This document shows positions 1-10,299 of a stretch of 64,000 nucleotides of DNA, in pieces. Both the position numbers and the translations under genes were made by a program. The stretch is taken from NCBI GenBank assembly GCA_022606425.2, contig JAHDVF020000495.1, positions 794,838-858,837 on the forward strand, read 5' to 3'. Each line of letters starts with the position of its first letter. The first letter of the stretch is position 1. The stretch is from Lepidostoma basale (taxonomy: Eukaryota; Arthropoda; Insecta; Trichoptera; Lepidostomatidae). A model generated the notes under the pieces. It saw only the letters and a list, made by a program, of their open reading frames with translations, made no database searches and was not told the origin of the DNA.

Positions 1-215
1 CGTGGAATGAACGAATAAATATATGCTTCTGCTTCTTCTCTTTTTAGACCCTTGGGCTTTCCCTATAGTCAGGCTGGCCTCTCTAGGGAAGTTGACTCCC
101 AGCTATCCCTGCATATTTTTGGTGATCTTCCGGGAAGACGATAGCCAACAGGAGTCTAAAGGGATCCATCCTCAGCACATGCGTATCCAGTATATCCAGT
201 ATATTCTGCGTTGAA
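1..215 (-). mobile_element. LINE-B-like 3' tail, RTE-like non-LTR fragment
   Basis: Read on the minus strand this is the C-terminal tail of a non-LTR polyprotein, with a decayed Gly-Arg-Pro-Pro-Lys-type stretch and a CT/AG-rich 3' end. A better preserved copy of the same tail lies at 36187-36420. It is 5'-truncated and has no intact frame. The small plus-strand ORF here is a shadow. Confidence 0.55.
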
Positions 216-242
216 AACCATCAACAAATTTTAATATCGTAT

Positions 243-285
243 ATGGGAATAACATGTTTTGCCTTTTTAAAGCATTATCATTTCT
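243..285 (-). ncRNA. degenerate hammerhead-like motif, family HH6
   Basis: The reverse complement reads GATAATGC, a small hairpin, then GGCAAAACATGTTATTCCC. It aligns with the commonest hammerhead-like family in the window. GAAAC has become AAAAC and the cleavage C is lost, so it should be inactive. Confidence 0.4.
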
Positions 286-299
286 TCAGACTTATCAGG

Positions 300-655
300 G
301 GATTCTTTGAGAATTCCGTGATCTTGGAGGCTATCCATCTTTATGTTCCGGATGGTTATCTTCGACAGCGTCAGCACAACTGTTTTATCTCCCAACATGC
401 AGAACCAACCTGCCTCTGGTGATGCCGGTGGGGAGAGCAATCAAACTGCTGAACATGATCGCTTCGGAGATCGATGTCTTTCATATTCGTGAAAGTACGT
501 TCAGAAGACAAATACTCTTGACTTTGAAGAGTATATTGTATTCTTAATGTCGAATTATATATTTATTATGTTTTACCTGTTCTCAAAAGATGCCTTAAAC
601 TATAAAAAAATTTTGTAATGGCTTTTGAGATAATAAACTGATTTGATTTGATAAT
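300..655 (+). mobile_element. Jockey-like LINE 3' end
   Basis: The plus strand holds a frameshifted C-terminal segment related to the tails at 20915-21043, 34740-34975, 37375-37685 and 62125-62255. An AT-rich 3' UTR follows, with an AATAAA signal and a GATTT tandem tail near 628-650. It is a truncated non-LTR copy; the clade is inferred only from the tail style. Confidence 0.5.
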
Positions 656-1213
656 GTCTTAGAAAGGCGATACAGACGTTATCATTCGTATTATTTATAA
701 ATCATTCTCTAATTCATTCGAAGACTAGTAGTTTCCTAGTTTAATCAGCAATAAATTTACAATACTGTCACCTTTGCCAACTTTCTTATGTTATAAAAAA
801 TGTTTACAAATTATATGGCACTTACGCTAAATTGTTTTTGGCATCATGAAGTTTTGAATCATGAAATCTTATTCAAAACTTAAAAAATATATGACCGGCC
901 AAGAAAATAATTTATTTCTAATACATAAAAATTAAAGACGCATTCAATAAATCCATTCTCGTTTCGTCTTGTAAAAAGAAATACTATAAATTAATTTTAC
1001 CCGCAGCAGAAATGGTCGTGGTGACGCAATGAATAAAGATTACAGAAGAAATGACAACTTTTTTAAATCTTAAATAAAATGAAATATACAATTTACGGTT
1101 GTGTTAAAAAATAATGCAACATATAATATTTATCGTAACACTTACTAATACGAGTAGATACTGATGTAAAAAAAAAAATTAACGCATTTATTAAAAAATT
1201 CACTAAGTGTTAT
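656..1213. other. AT-rich spacer
   Basis: It begins with an HH6 remnant at 648-705 (TGATAATGTCTTAGAAAGGC). The rest is AT-rich DNA with poly-A and poly-T runs and no coding, RNA or repeat signal that I can support. Confidence 0.4.
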
Positions 1214-1250
1214 GGCTTCAACCGGTTTCGGCAGATTGCTGCCATCTTCT
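1214..1250 (-). ncRNA. hammerhead-like motif, family HH1
   Basis: The reverse complement reads GAGAAGATGGCAGC, a small loop, then CTGCCGAAACCGGTTGAAG. Helix II is GGCAG/CTGCC, the GAAAC box is intact, and helix III is the palindrome ACCGGT. The CUGANGA box is degenerate at its first two positions. It forms an inverted pair with 1312-1350. Confidence 0.5.
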
Positions 1251-1311
1251 CGTCTGCCATTAATTATATATATTTGTTTAAATATATGTACATTTAGTTC
1301 AGTTCTCGCAA

Positions 1312-1350
1312 CTAGAAGATGGTGCTGAGCTGCCGAAACTAATCGAAGCC
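1312..1350 (+). ncRNA. hammerhead-like motif, family HH1, decayed
   Basis: CTAGAAGATGGTGC is followed by GAGCTGCCGAAACTAATCG. GAAAC is kept but the helix III palindrome is broken (ACTAAT). It is the plus-strand partner of 1214-1250, about 60 bp away. Confidence 0.4.
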
Positions 1351-1429
1351 ACAAATCTAAATAGTATTTAACTAAATATTTTGTTCTTCCAATAATAACA
1401 TATGGCGCCAAAGCAAGGGCAGACACAGT

Positions 1430-1650
1430 CAGAACTAAATAAGTTTTGAGGACTTCTGAGATGAAGTCACTGAGGATGATAGCAGGCAAGACGTTGAAGG
1501 ATCGCGTGAGGAACACCAGAATTAGAGAGATATGTGAGATAGAGTAGACATGAAGGAGGGTCATGTCCAATGAATGGATACCACCAGACTCCCCTGTATT
1601 GCACTGCTTTATCAGCAGCTGGAAATCCACCTCACAGAAGGGGTAACTAT
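1430..1650 (+). mobile_element. LINE-B fragment, RTE-like
   Basis: The plus strand encodes a decayed stretch with the signature Ile-Arg-Glu-Ile-Cys-Glu also seen at 22745-23090. In-frame stops follow it, and the 3' tail is missing. The 161-residue minus-strand ORF over it is a shadow. Confidence 0.6.
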
Positions 1651-1654
1651 CTGA

Positions 1655-2003
1655 AGTACATAACGCAAAGGTTTTTAGGGCGATTCATGCAATGGCACCA
1701 GCTTATATATCTGATCTCTGCATCAACGAGAACCTGAATTAAACCTTATTCTTAAATTATTCTTTCCTGATGTAAATGCTTATCGACTGCATCAGGTGCA
1801 CCCCTCATACTACATATGTTTATTTTTGACTAGTTCATAAAACGGAGCATTTTCTGTAGCGCCCTTGAGATGATTAATTCATAAAAACGTCGCTCTATAA
1901 ATTATAAAATTTATTATTTTTAAGATAATCAAATGATTTCACTAAAATCTCTTGATGGTGGAAACGATGTTTTTTTTAAACTATTTCCACTTTTGTCTTT
2001 ATT
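1655..2003. repeat. flank of hammerhead-bearing repeat
   Basis: The stretch 1830-1890 (containing ACTAGTTCATAAAACGGAG and GGGCGCT in inverse) matches, inverted, the stretch 51608-51668, which precedes the HH7 pair. It is probably the body of a ribozyme-carrying retroelement. The rest is unassigned. Confidence 0.35.
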
Positions 2004-2058
2004 TCGATAATGACCGGTTTTGCCAGGCTCGCTAGCATCGACAGACTGGTGACACTAT
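2004..2058 (-). ncRNA. hammerhead-like motif, family HH2
   Basis: The reverse complement reads CTGTCGATGC, a small loop, then GCCTGGCAAAACCGGTC followed by ATTATCGAAATAAAGAC. It keeps the ACCGGT palindrome and the C. GAAAC is mutated to AAAAC. Confidence 0.4.
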
Positions 2059-2242
2059 TGTCAACTGCGTCCTTTATTGTCATACATACAGGTGGTAAAC
2101 ATGATTCTTAAAATAATTATCCAAAATTACTAAATTTAACATAATTATTTTAAGAGTATTTTTGTGACTCAATTACTGAATTTACTGAATTTATTTAACT
2201 GTAATGACAATATTTAAACTCAGAATCAAGCTGTCCTTCCTA

Positions 2243-2356
2243 TAATATTCTCAACCTCCCATATCTCTCTTATTCTGGTGTTCCTCAAGTGATGTCTCCA
2301 TTGTCTTGCCAGCTATCATCCCCAGTGTCTTGATTTCAGAAATCCTTAAAACTTTT
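2243..2356 (-). mobile_element. LINE-B fragment
   Basis: The minus strand matches the LINE-B segment encoding Ile-Arg-Glu-Ile (AGAGAGATATGGGAGGTTGAG) and the upstream GATGATAGCTGGCAAGAC. Both ends are truncated. Confidence 0.55.
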
Positions 2357-2471
2357 ATTTAACTGTAATACCAATATTTAAATTCACTAACTTTTGCATA
2401 ATTATTTTAAGATCATTATTGTTTAGAATCATGTTTACCACCCCTGATCTGTATGCATATAAAGAACGCAG

Positions 2472-2521
2472 TGTGACCAGTCTGTCGATGCCAGTGAGCC
2501 AGGCGAAACCGGTTGCTGTCT
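2472..2521 (+). ncRNA. hammerhead-like motif, family HH2
   Basis: CTGTCGATGCCAGTGAGCC is followed by AGGCGAAACCGGTTGCTGTC. GAAAC and the palindromic ACCGGT are intact, the cleavage base is U, and the core box differs at A6. The following AAATAAAGACAAAGGTGGA is shared with the HH2 copies at 36786 and 55171. Confidence 0.45.
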
Positions 2522-2647
2522 AAATAAAGACAAAGGTGGAAGTAGTAAAAAAACATCATTTTATTGAATATATATTTTGATAACAAGTATCAAAATTTTT
2601 CGGAAAAACAATGGATAATTTATTTTCTTTCTATTTTGTGTTTTCAG

Positions 2648-2710
2648 CTTTGTGGCATCTTCCCAGCGGTGCTGCATCGAAGCCGAGGTGACGACAGGCG
2701 GTATAATGCG
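2648..2710 (+). CDS. candidate internal exon of an unidentified gene
   Basis: A pyrimidine-rich tract ending in TTTTCAG precedes a 63-nt open stretch that ends at a strong donor (GCG|GTAAGA). In phase 0 it encodes 21 residues that begin Leu-Cys-Gly-Ile-Phe-Pro and end Arg-Arg-Tyr-Asn-Ala. The next candidate exon, 2835-2976, is in the same phase across a 124-bp intron. I do not recognise the protein. The exon is supported only by splice signals and phase agreement. Confidence 0.35.
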
Positions 2711-2834
2711 GTAAGAACGCAACTATTAATGTCGTATCGTTAGTGACAGAAAACAACCCATTTATATTGTGTTTTATCATAAAACCCCCATTCGCCTTAA
2801 TATATTCGAATTTTAAAATATGCTAAACATACAG

Positions 2835-2976
2835 AAATACACCGCTGCCGCCAATCCAGAGATGTCCTCCTGGTATTTTTATATTTTTGCATCCAACATT
2901 ATCATCTTATTTATGGCTTTAGTGGTTGCATACTGTTACTTTGTTGATGCGAAGGAAATATTTAAACTACTTCCAG
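2835..2976 (+). CDS. candidate exon with one membrane helix
   Basis: After CATACAG this 142-nt stretch stays open in phase 0. It encodes about 47 residues with one clear hydrophobic helix (around Phe-Ala-Ser-Asn-Ile-Ile-Ile-Leu-Phe-Met-Ala-Leu-Val-Val), then Asp-Ala-Lys-Glu. It ends at CCAG|GTATTA, a moderate donor, in phase 1. Joined to 2648-2710 it would give 68 residues of a membrane protein. Alternatively it is a chance ORF starting at the ATG at 2820. A LINE-A copy follows at once and may have disrupted the gene. Confidence 0.35.
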
Positions 2977-2993
2977 GTATTATTATTATTATT

Positions 2994-3364
2994 AGACGTA
3001 TATACGACAGAATCTCAAATGCCGATATAATAAAAGGAATGTAAAGAAGGTATTATGAACAAAATTATGAAAGGATCGCTGCTTTGGTTCGGACATATGG
3101 AATGCATGAATTGAGTATGAATGGTTAAGAAAGTACACGTTAATGATGCAAATGGAGTACGGAGTCGAGGCAGACCGAGGAAAACATGGCATCATCAAAT
3201 TAATCAAATTTTAAATATTGGTCCATGTTAGAAATCGTGCGTGTATGACTCATTGTATGAATGTGAAGGAAGCCAGAGAGGTGTGCCAGGATAGAGTAGT
3301 GTGGCGGTCCATCGTCTCTGCCTACCCCTGCGGAGAAATGGCATGATGGTTTGTTTGTTTGTTT
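2994..3364 (+). mobile_element. LINE-A 3' end, GTTT-tail subfamily
   Basis: LINE-A is the dominant non-LTR family here. Its tail encodes Leu-Arg-Trp-Phe-Gly-His-Met-Glu, then Trp-His-Asp-Gln-Ile-Asn-Gln-Ile-Leu, then Val-Trp-Arg-Ser-Ile. This copy has stops and frameshifts. It ends in GGCATGATGG plus a (TTTG)n tail, and the protein end reads Ala-Tyr-Pro-Cys-Gly-Glu, which marks the GTTT subfamily. Confidence 0.8.
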
Positions 3365-3428
3365 ATGTATAGAAGAGAAACATGAAACTGACAGAAAAAG
3401 GATGAGAGCAGGATAAATGCGGTATAGA
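3364..3428 (+). mobile_element. second LINE-A fragment
   Basis: The stretch TATGTATAGAAGAGAAACATG to AAATGCGGTATAG corresponds to the more 5' LINE-A segment (Leu-Met-Tyr-Gly-Ser-Glu-Ala-Trp to Arg-Ile-Asn-Ala-Val). It sits directly behind the tail of the previous copy. Confidence 0.55.
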
Positions 3429-3597
3429 TTAGATTCCTTTTTGTGGTAAAAGTATGTACGATTATTAAAAAGAAGTTTGGTAATGTCCCTTGGATCGGGA
3501 CCCAAGCGTTCTATCCTCTAGATAACTACCCGGATACAACCATAATGGCCAAGGGTTGAAATAAATGTTACAGGTATAAAAATGACATTTAGAACAA

Positions 3598-3835
3598 CCA
3601 CACCATCACGCTGTTTCTCGTATCGGAAGGGTAGGCAGAGATATTGGACCGCCACACTACTCTGTCCTAACACACCTCTCTAGAATCTACCACATTCATT
3701 CGGCGATTCAAACACGCACGTCGATTCTTCGGACTTCTAACATGGCCGATTTTAAAAATTTGATTAACTTGATCATGCCATGTCTTTCTAGAATCCATTC
3801 TCCATTCACATCGTTAACGTATACTTGCAAATGTT
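3598..3835 (-). mobile_element. LINE-A 3' end
   Basis: The inverted 3' terminus CCATCACGCTGTTTC leads into the reversed Trp-His-Asp-Gln-Ile-Asn coding tail and stops near the Val-Tyr-Val-Asn-Asp-Val segment. It is 5'-truncated and frameshifted. Confidence 0.75.
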
Positions 3836-3927
3836 AATGTATAAATAAAATATGTATTTCAACATTTTTATTTATTATTGTATTATATTATATTTAAATC
3901 TGAAATTCGATTTAACTTATTAAATAT

Positions 3928-4016
3928 CCCACCGTCTCCCCGGAGGAGTAGGCAGAAATAATGGATCACCACATTGTTCTGTCCTGACATACTTCTCTCG
4001 CTTCCTCAACATTCAT
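3928..4016 (-). mobile_element. LINE-A 3' end, short
   Basis: Only the last 90 bp are present: CCACCGTCTCCCCGGAGGAG, then the reversed Val-Trp-Arg-Ser-Ile region. Confidence 0.65.
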
Positions 4017-4261
4017 TATTTTGATGCTATAGAAAAATTCCATAGTTTCCTCAGCTGTGAAGTGAATATCGGAATATACATAGATAGCCCATGGACCCCC
4101 GAGTTCGACCAATAATCTTTGATAAAAAAGTATCATGTATAGTATGTTTTTGTAGCCATATCATTTGAATATATAAATTAAGTATTTGGACATACACAAA
4201 ATGTTTAAAAAATATATGTAATACTCGTATAATATAATCTTTATATACTCGTACATATAAT

Positions 4262-4390
4262 TATTATGTTAGGGCGAATGTAGTTGAACTCCTTCTAAAC
4301 GGCTGAACCGATGTTGATGTTATTTTTTGTGTGTATTTGAGTGGATCCCTGGATAGTTTAGATTCACAATTGGACACGGGTAAAACCTTC
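4262..4390 (-). repeat. interspersed repeat R
   Basis: In reverse complement it contains GTCCAATTGTGAATCTAAAC, CCAGGGATCCACTCA and CGGTTCAGCCGTTTAGAAGG. The same order of motifs occurs on the plus strand at 18735-18910. It looks like the conserved 3' part of a dispersed insect element of unknown class. Confidence 0.5.
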
Positions 4391-4805
4391 TGGGAAATTC
4401 ATGAATAATTGGCCTTCTGAGAAAAATTACTATTTTAAGTTATGTTTGTTTACCATAGATAGTGCTGATGTTGAATTATGTGTTTAAGCATGCGCAAATA
4501 ACTTGCGTTGTAACGTGGGGTAGACTTAAAATTCTGTTCGCTGTGTTTCGATATTCCATGTATCACAATTGCGTGCGTATTTAGTGTATAGTTTTATCGA
4601 AAATACGAATATCGAAAAACGTTTGCTGAACCAGCTAATAGCAGGCAAGTCAACGTTCGGACGGACAACCTCTTTCGGGTTTGCTATTATTATATGGTAT
4701 ATAAAAATAATGTTCATTCAATTTATAAGGGCACGAGTAGTTAATGAAAATAAAACTTAATTATAAAAAAATCTTTGGTAAATGTATACTTCCACTAATG
4801 TTTGT
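4391..4805. other. unassigned spacer
   Basis: AT-rich and low-copy within this window. The two overlapping 63-residue ORFs on opposite strands show no recognisable domain. They end in poly-A/T and are probably chance. Confidence 0.3.
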
Positions 4806-4843
4806 GTCTTCGACCGGTTTCGGCAGCCTGCTGCCATCTTCCG
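4806..4843 (-). ncRNA. hammerhead-like motif, family HH1
   Basis: The reverse complement reads GGAAGATGGCAGCAGGCTGC, then CGAAACCGGTCGAAGACAC. Helix II is GGCAG/CTGCC with a CAGG loop, GAAAC is intact, helix III is ACCGGT, and C17 is followed by GAAGAC. Only the first core bases (CUGA to CGGA) depart from consensus. Confidence 0.55.
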
Positions 4844-5047
4844 GATATATAACTTATTAAGAACGATATGACAATATCTGTTTTCTATGACTCGCCTATA
4901 TATCGGCATATCGTACTTAAAGAGTTACATACTACATTTTGAAACCAAATTTTACAATAATTAGTAATATCCTTGAGATAATCACCAGCAAGGATCATAT
5001 GAGTATTATTGAAACTAATTTTAAAAAACGTATCAGGAAAAAACAGT

Positions 5048-5108
5048 ATGGTGGTCGGTTTTTTCTGCCTACCCCTTAGGGAAACGACGTGATTGTTAGT
5101 TAGTTGGT
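5048..5108 (+). mobile_element. LINE-A 3' terminus
   Basis: The last 60 bp of the family: CTGCCTACCCCTTAGGGAAA, CGACGTGATTG, then GTTAGTTAGTTGG. Confidence 0.6.
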
Positions 5109-5884
5109 TTTTATAAACTTTCTATAATAGAACACGTGTTTTAAATGTGCTCCGGTACTTGCTGTAAAATTAACAGATTTAACGGTTTCTTAAGCACTCT
5201 AATTTACTAAAATAAAGTTTAATAAAAACCACTCTGTTTAAAATATCGACGTTCGATATAAACACGCTTGTTCGCGATATGACCACAAGATATTTGGCCC
5301 AAAACGTCATGCAATATTTTTAATATCACTTTTCATTGGGGATTTTACTGCCGCTTAAATGTTCCGTAACGCAGTTTTATTAAAATGTTTTCACAGCGAT
5401 TATTTTAACGTGCATTTGGCGTAGGAACTGTTTTATATTCAAGTCAAATAAGCGCCGAAACAAGTGAAAGACGTTCGAATTAATCAATGTTCAAAAATAC
5501 ACTATTTATGTTTGGAGGCGCGATGCGTTCGCCCGTCTTTCTTTGATTCTATGGTTGTAATTCGTTCGAATTACAAATTTGAACTTTTTTAATGTTCCAA
5601 TATATTCTGGAATAATTTGTGCTTGTTTGAAACTTTTAAAAAATCCACTTTAAACATTACTGGATATTTTGTGTTAGTGTCAAAATTAAAAAGAATGTAA
5701 AGAAAAAGAAAATTTCATATTTAATCGTATTAAGCAGTGCACTTGCTTTAACATTATAAAAAATAATTTTGATGAAGCTCCGGCGATAACGAAATCAGTT
5801 AATTTGATAAATCACAAAGTATAGGAGGAAATAAAATAAATAATCTACTCGTTATTTAAAAAATAATAAGTTTGTTTCTGTAAG
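5109..5884. other. unassigned AT-rich region
   Basis: No coding frame, RNA gene or repeat shared with the rest of the window was seen. Near 5516 there is a short GC-richer block (GGAGGCGCGATGCGTTCGCC) of unknown meaning. Confidence 0.35.
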
Positions 5885-6145
5885 TCTCAACGCCTACGAT
5901 GGGCTGGCCATGTGGAAAGAATATCAGAGGGTAGAAAATCAAAAAGTATATCCAGATAGGTGCCCCACGAAAAGAGACCAAGAGGCAGACCGAGGAAAAG
6001 ATGGGAGAATTGCGTGGAAAAAGATTGGGAGACAATGGAAGGAGCTGGGGAATGGAGAGATATGGCTAGGGACAGAAGTCAGTAAAAGACCGTTGTGGAG
6101 TAGGCCAAGTCCCACACCGGAATGTAGCGCCGAAAAATTGTAGTA
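5885..6145 (+). mobile_element. LINE-G fragment, RTE-like tail
   Basis: In the frame starting near 5889 it encodes Leu-Arg-Trp-Ala-Gly-His-Val-Glu-Arg, then Arg-Pro-Arg-Gly-Arg-Pro-Arg-Lys-Arg-Trp-Glu, with two stops. This is the usual C-terminal signature of RTE-like endonuclease/reverse transcriptase polyproteins. The 77-residue ORF reported in another frame is a shadow. Confidence 0.6.
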
Positions 6146-6374
6146 ATAATTTAAAATTTAATTCATATTATTTGTAAAAACAGTGTTTTGATCATGAATC
6201 ATCAAAACTCATTTTTACAAATCTGTATTTCCGTTTTTTAGATAAATTAAAATAGCCATTAAATTGGTTTAGTTGTGAACTGTAGAAGTGAAGAGAAAAT
6301 CTAATAAATCTTTATTCGTAATATATTTTCATTTTAAAATAATGAAATTTGTTTATAACATAATAATAATCATA

Positions 6375-6578
6375 GAAGAAGACCGAGGAAAACGTGGCAC
6401 GATCAAATAAATCAAATATTAAACGTCGGCCACGTGAGGAGTCAGAGAAATCGACGCGCATGCATGACACGATGTACGAATGTTGAGGAATCAAGAGAAA
6501 TATATCTGAAAGAAAAGTGTGGCAGTCCATTATTTCTGCTTAACCCTTCGGAGAGACGGCGTGATTGTTAGTTAGTTT
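6375..6578 (+). mobile_element. LINE-A 3' end, GTTA-tail subfamily
   Basis: Runs from the Gly-Arg-Pro-Arg-Lys-Thr-Trp-His segment to GACGGCGTGATTGTTAGTTA. Stops interrupt the frame. Confidence 0.75.
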
Positions 6579-7080
6579 AAAATCATTAAAATAGTTTTTG
6601 AATCTACCATAGAACAAATAAAATAATAAACAGAAAGGTTTTATAAAATTTTATAACTTACAGAACCACTCCTTTGCTACGTGCATGTAACACATAATTT
6701 TTGAAACTATTTACTATCAGTCAAGGTGACAGCTTTTAAAGACTTGTTTTATTTCCATCTAAATTATGGTCTTTGGAAATATAGATTATAACATATTTTG
6801 AACCGTTTACCATTATATTTTGCAAAGAAAATCACTTGTTTAATATACGTGATATTCTATAACAGTGTTTTTTATTTAAATATTTGGTAACGTACATTAT
6901 TATTTAAAAAAAAAAAAATTAACAATATCTCTTTCGATCGGTGATTTTACTTAAAAATTTCTATTCATTTAAAGACTCGTTTAATAGACATATAATAATA
7001 TAATTATAAAATCGTTTAATGCTCACATTCAACTCATTTATTAATTCTTGCACACTGATGTGAAACTATATATTAAATAA
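6579..7080. other. AT-rich spacer
   Basis: Very AT-rich with A/T runs. I see no feature. Confidence 0.35.
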
Positions 7081-7082
7081 TA

Positions 7083-7165
7083 CCTAAGCAACGCGAAACA
7101 TGTCATTTCCATAAACCATAATAATACTTCTAAACAACAGACATTTCTATTCGTATTAATAATTC
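7083..7165 (+). ncRNA. hammerhead-like motif with 3' tail, family HH6
   Basis: CTAAGCAACGCGAAACATGTC is followed by ATTTCCATAAACCATAATAA and an ACAGACATT...ATTCGTATTAAT tail typical of HH6. GAAAC, the ACATGT palindrome and C17 are intact. The 5' core is degraded. Confidence 0.45.
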
Positions 7166-7889
7166 ATATTTAACTTATATTAATTGTTTTTTGATAAACT
7201 AGAGACGTCAACATAGTGAATTTCATAAGAAAAGTTAATAATCTCCCTAAAAATATTTTATGTTTCAGAAAAACCTTATGAAAGAAATGAAGAAAACGAT
7301 ATCTGATAAAAGTTAATTTTTTTTAAATTTGCTTTACTAAAGAAACCACAACATCATAAGTAAAGACGTCCAAAACAAACCAATGTTGTGAATTTTTTTT
7401 TTTTTTGTCAAGTTGATATGCTTACCTAGAAAAATATTATACTATTTTTTTTATTAAAATACATTATGATTTACATTAAAGACCAATCAAACCTTTCAAA
7501 AAGTCAAATCTCAACTCACTATACATCAAACAAATGTTTCATTTTGAAATATTTAAAAAACGTTCAAATTTCAGCTTACCTATTTTATAAATAATAATAA
7601 AATATTTATGTTTTAATTTTATATATATAAGCATGCTTAATTACAGTTAAATTAGATCACACAATATTACCCCCAAGTTTTTTGAAGGTGTAGGTACCTA
7701 AACATTATTGCATGAACGAAAAACACGTTTAATTTTTCCACTTTTAATTTTGTGCACTTAAAGAAATGTTAAATCTTCTTTTTTATTTTTTAAACTGTGT
7801 TTTAGGTGGGTACGTGAGAATTTCGTAAACAAATTTACTTACAGCAGCGCTTAACGACATTTTAAAATTCCCATATGCAAAACTCACGT
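7166..7889. other. AT-rich spacer
   Basis: Homopolymer-rich DNA leading into the GC-rich block at 7890. No supported feature. Confidence 0.35.
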
Positions 7890-8260
7890 GCGTGTTCGTA
7901 AATGTTCTGTCATTTTAATTCACGTGCATCCGCGAACACGGGACAATTGCAAGAGCGAACGAGGCGCCTCGGAACGAAATTTGAAATGGACGCTCTCGCT
8001 TGCCGCGCTGTCAGATGCGGCGCGCGCGGCTGGCATGCAAGAACTGATCTATTTCAAGTTTCGAGTTCCCGTCGCCGCCCCGGCCGGAGCGTTTGTGCCA
8101 CTGAACTTACGGATAAAATTAACCGCGTGGCAGGCCTAGTTCCTACTGATGTGTGTGCAAGGCGGGTCTGCTTTTTGCGGGAAACGCGTTGCAGATGGCG
8201 CCGACGATGCTGCCGCGGCGGTTTTCCGAAGCTCGCGCGGGAAATTCGGTGCACGCCAGT
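7890..8260. promoter_or_regulatory. CpG-rich block, possible promoter or exon
   Basis: About 370 bp with many CpG dinucleotides (GGCGCGCGCGGCTGGC, CGCCGCCCCGGCC, GCCGCGGCGG) inside very AT-rich DNA. Frames are open on both strands, as expected for GC-rich sequence, and none shows a domain or clear splice sites. It is low-copy here. It may be a promoter or a first exon; I cannot say of what. Confidence 0.3.
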
Positions 8261-8447
8261 TTTTTTTTACTGTCACACCATTATACCCGAAAACACCCCG
8301 TAAATCGCTTCCCCGCTAGGTACTTACTTATTAAACAAAGGACCTTTCGGGAGAATTGTTGTTTGGAACTCGACATTTTTTTAAACCACTTTTTATACTT
8401 TTGTGTGAAGCACTTAATTTGTGGTGGGACATTATTCAACAAACTTA

Positions 8448-8698
8448 CCATCACGCCGTTTCCCCGCAGGGGTAGGCAGAGACAATAGACCGCCACACTA
8501 TTCTATCCTGACACACCTCTCTAGATTCATCCACATTCATACAACGAGTCATACATGTACGTCGATTCTTCCGACTTCTAGCATGACCAACATTAAAAAT
8601 TTGATTAATTTGGTCATGCCATGTATTCTTCGACCTGCCTCGACCCCGTACTCCATTTACATCAGTAACGTATACTTTCTTAACCATTATTTCTCCAC
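8448..8698 (-). mobile_element. LINE-A 3' end, GTTT-tail subfamily
   Basis: On the minus strand a 92-codon frame runs uninterrupted from near Met-Val-Lys-Lys-Val-Tyr-Val through Trp-His-Asp-Gln-Ile-Asn to Ala-Tyr-Pro-Cys-Gly-Glu. It is among the less decayed tails. Confidence 0.8.
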
Positions 8699-8786
8699 CC
8701 ATGACATTATTTAATATAATATAATACACTTGTAGTATATGTCTTTATCTATTATAACTACAATAGTGTCTTTTGACAATAGGATC

Positions 8787-9050
8787 ATTAAGATGGTTTG
8801 GACACATGGAAAGAATGAATGAAGAATGGTAAAAAAAGAATATGTTAACAATGTAAATGGAAAGAGAAATAGAGGAAGACCGAGGAAAACTTGGCACGAT
8901 CAAATAAATCAAATATTAAATGTCGGTCACGTGAGGAGTCAGAGAAATCGACGCGCGTGCATGATACGATGTATGAACGTTGAGGAACGAGAGAAATATG
9001 TCAGGAAAGAAAAATCTGGCAATCCATTATTTCTGCCTATCCCGATTATA
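8787..9050 (+). mobile_element. LINE-A fragment without its 3' terminus
   Basis: Starts at Arg-Trp-Phe-Gly-His-Met-Glu-Arg and breaks off after TTTCTGCCTATCCC, so the GTGATGG end and tandem tail are missing. Confidence 0.75.
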
Positions 9051-9449
9051 CAAGTGTTAAACCTACGAAACATGTCGACAAAAATATACTGTGTACTAAG
9101 TGGAAAAAACTATTTTAATTTATTTAAAAAAAAAATTCAATTGAAATCCCACCGATTTAACGTCTAAAGAATTTAAATAAAACATGTTAAAACGATACAA
9201 AATCGAAGAATACAGATTTTATCAATTTTTAAGGGAAAATTGAAAAAGGGTTCAATTTTTATTCAATTTATTCAATTTATTTTTAAATCATAAACATTAC
9301 AGAATATAACCAAAGCGCTTATGACTATACAGGTAGGTAAAAAAAAAAAAAATTTAAACAGTAAATACAATAAAGAAATTTAAAAATAGACAAAAACACA
9401 AAAACACGAGATAATTAAAAAATAAAGACCAAATAAATAATTAGAAACA
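9051..9449. other. AT-rich spacer
   Basis: A-rich, ending in a poly-A run near 9350. No supported feature. Confidence 0.3.
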
Positions 9450-10022
9450 ATAAGGTAAGGGTTGGGGCAGGCAACAATGAATGGTGCACTTAAAGTTGTC
9501 ATCGCAAACAAAAACCTATCCAAAAAAGCTAGAATGCCAGTGCACAATGGTGTTCTTCTACCGACCCTTATGTATAGAAGCGAAGCATGGAACTGGCAAA
9601 ACAAAGATTAAAGTAGAATAAATGTAGTAGAAATGAGATCTCTTAGACGAATGTGTGGATACTCTGTGTATGATAGAGTGTCGAATGAAAATATAAGAAG
9701 TGAATGCGGTGCGAATGATGGTGTTATGGACAAAATAATGAAATGGTTTGGACATATGGAATGAATGGTAATAAAATTATACGTTAACGATGTAAATGGA
9801 ACCAGAAATAGAGGAAGACCGAGGAAAACGTGGCACGATCAAATAAATCAAATATTGAATGTTGGATATGTGAGGAGTCAGAGAAATCGACGCGCATGAA
9901 TGACACGATGTATGAATGTTGAGGAAGCGAGAGAAATATGACAGGAAAGAAAAGTGTGGCAGTCCATTCTTTCTGCCTACCCCTTCGGGGACACGGCGTG
10001 ATGGTTAGTTTGTTAGTTAGTT
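9450..10022 (+). mobile_element. LINE-A, longer copy
   Basis: Begins at the Gly-Ala-Gly-Asn-...-Asn-Gly-Ala-Leu-Lys-Val-Val-Ile-Ala-Asn segment, includes Leu-Met-Tyr-...-Ala-Trp-Asn-Trp, and ends GGCGTGATGGTTAGTTTG. Several frameshifts and a short deletion near 9745 remove coding capacity. Confidence 0.8.
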
Positions 10023-10299
10023 TATAAGGAAAAATTCTTATTTCGAAACACCATATTGTGGAAGCTTCTGCAGAATGCAAAATTATATAATCCTTAAACT
10101 CAGAATAGTTGCGCTTTCGCTGGGACTTGAGTACGTCTTGAGTCGAGTGTTCACAAAGAAGCGGGTGTAATGATGCCCTTAAATACCTGCCGTTGTTTTC
10201 TAGTATACAGAATTTAACGAATAGATAACAAATATGTATATTGCTGTTAAAAATTATAACACTATTATAATGTCACAATTTATTTGTATTCACTGAGAA

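Noticed and set aside
7888..8488. Overlapping ORFs of 66-133 residues
   Set aside because: They come from low stop-codon density in a CpG-rich block, overlap on both strands, and lack domains or splice sites.
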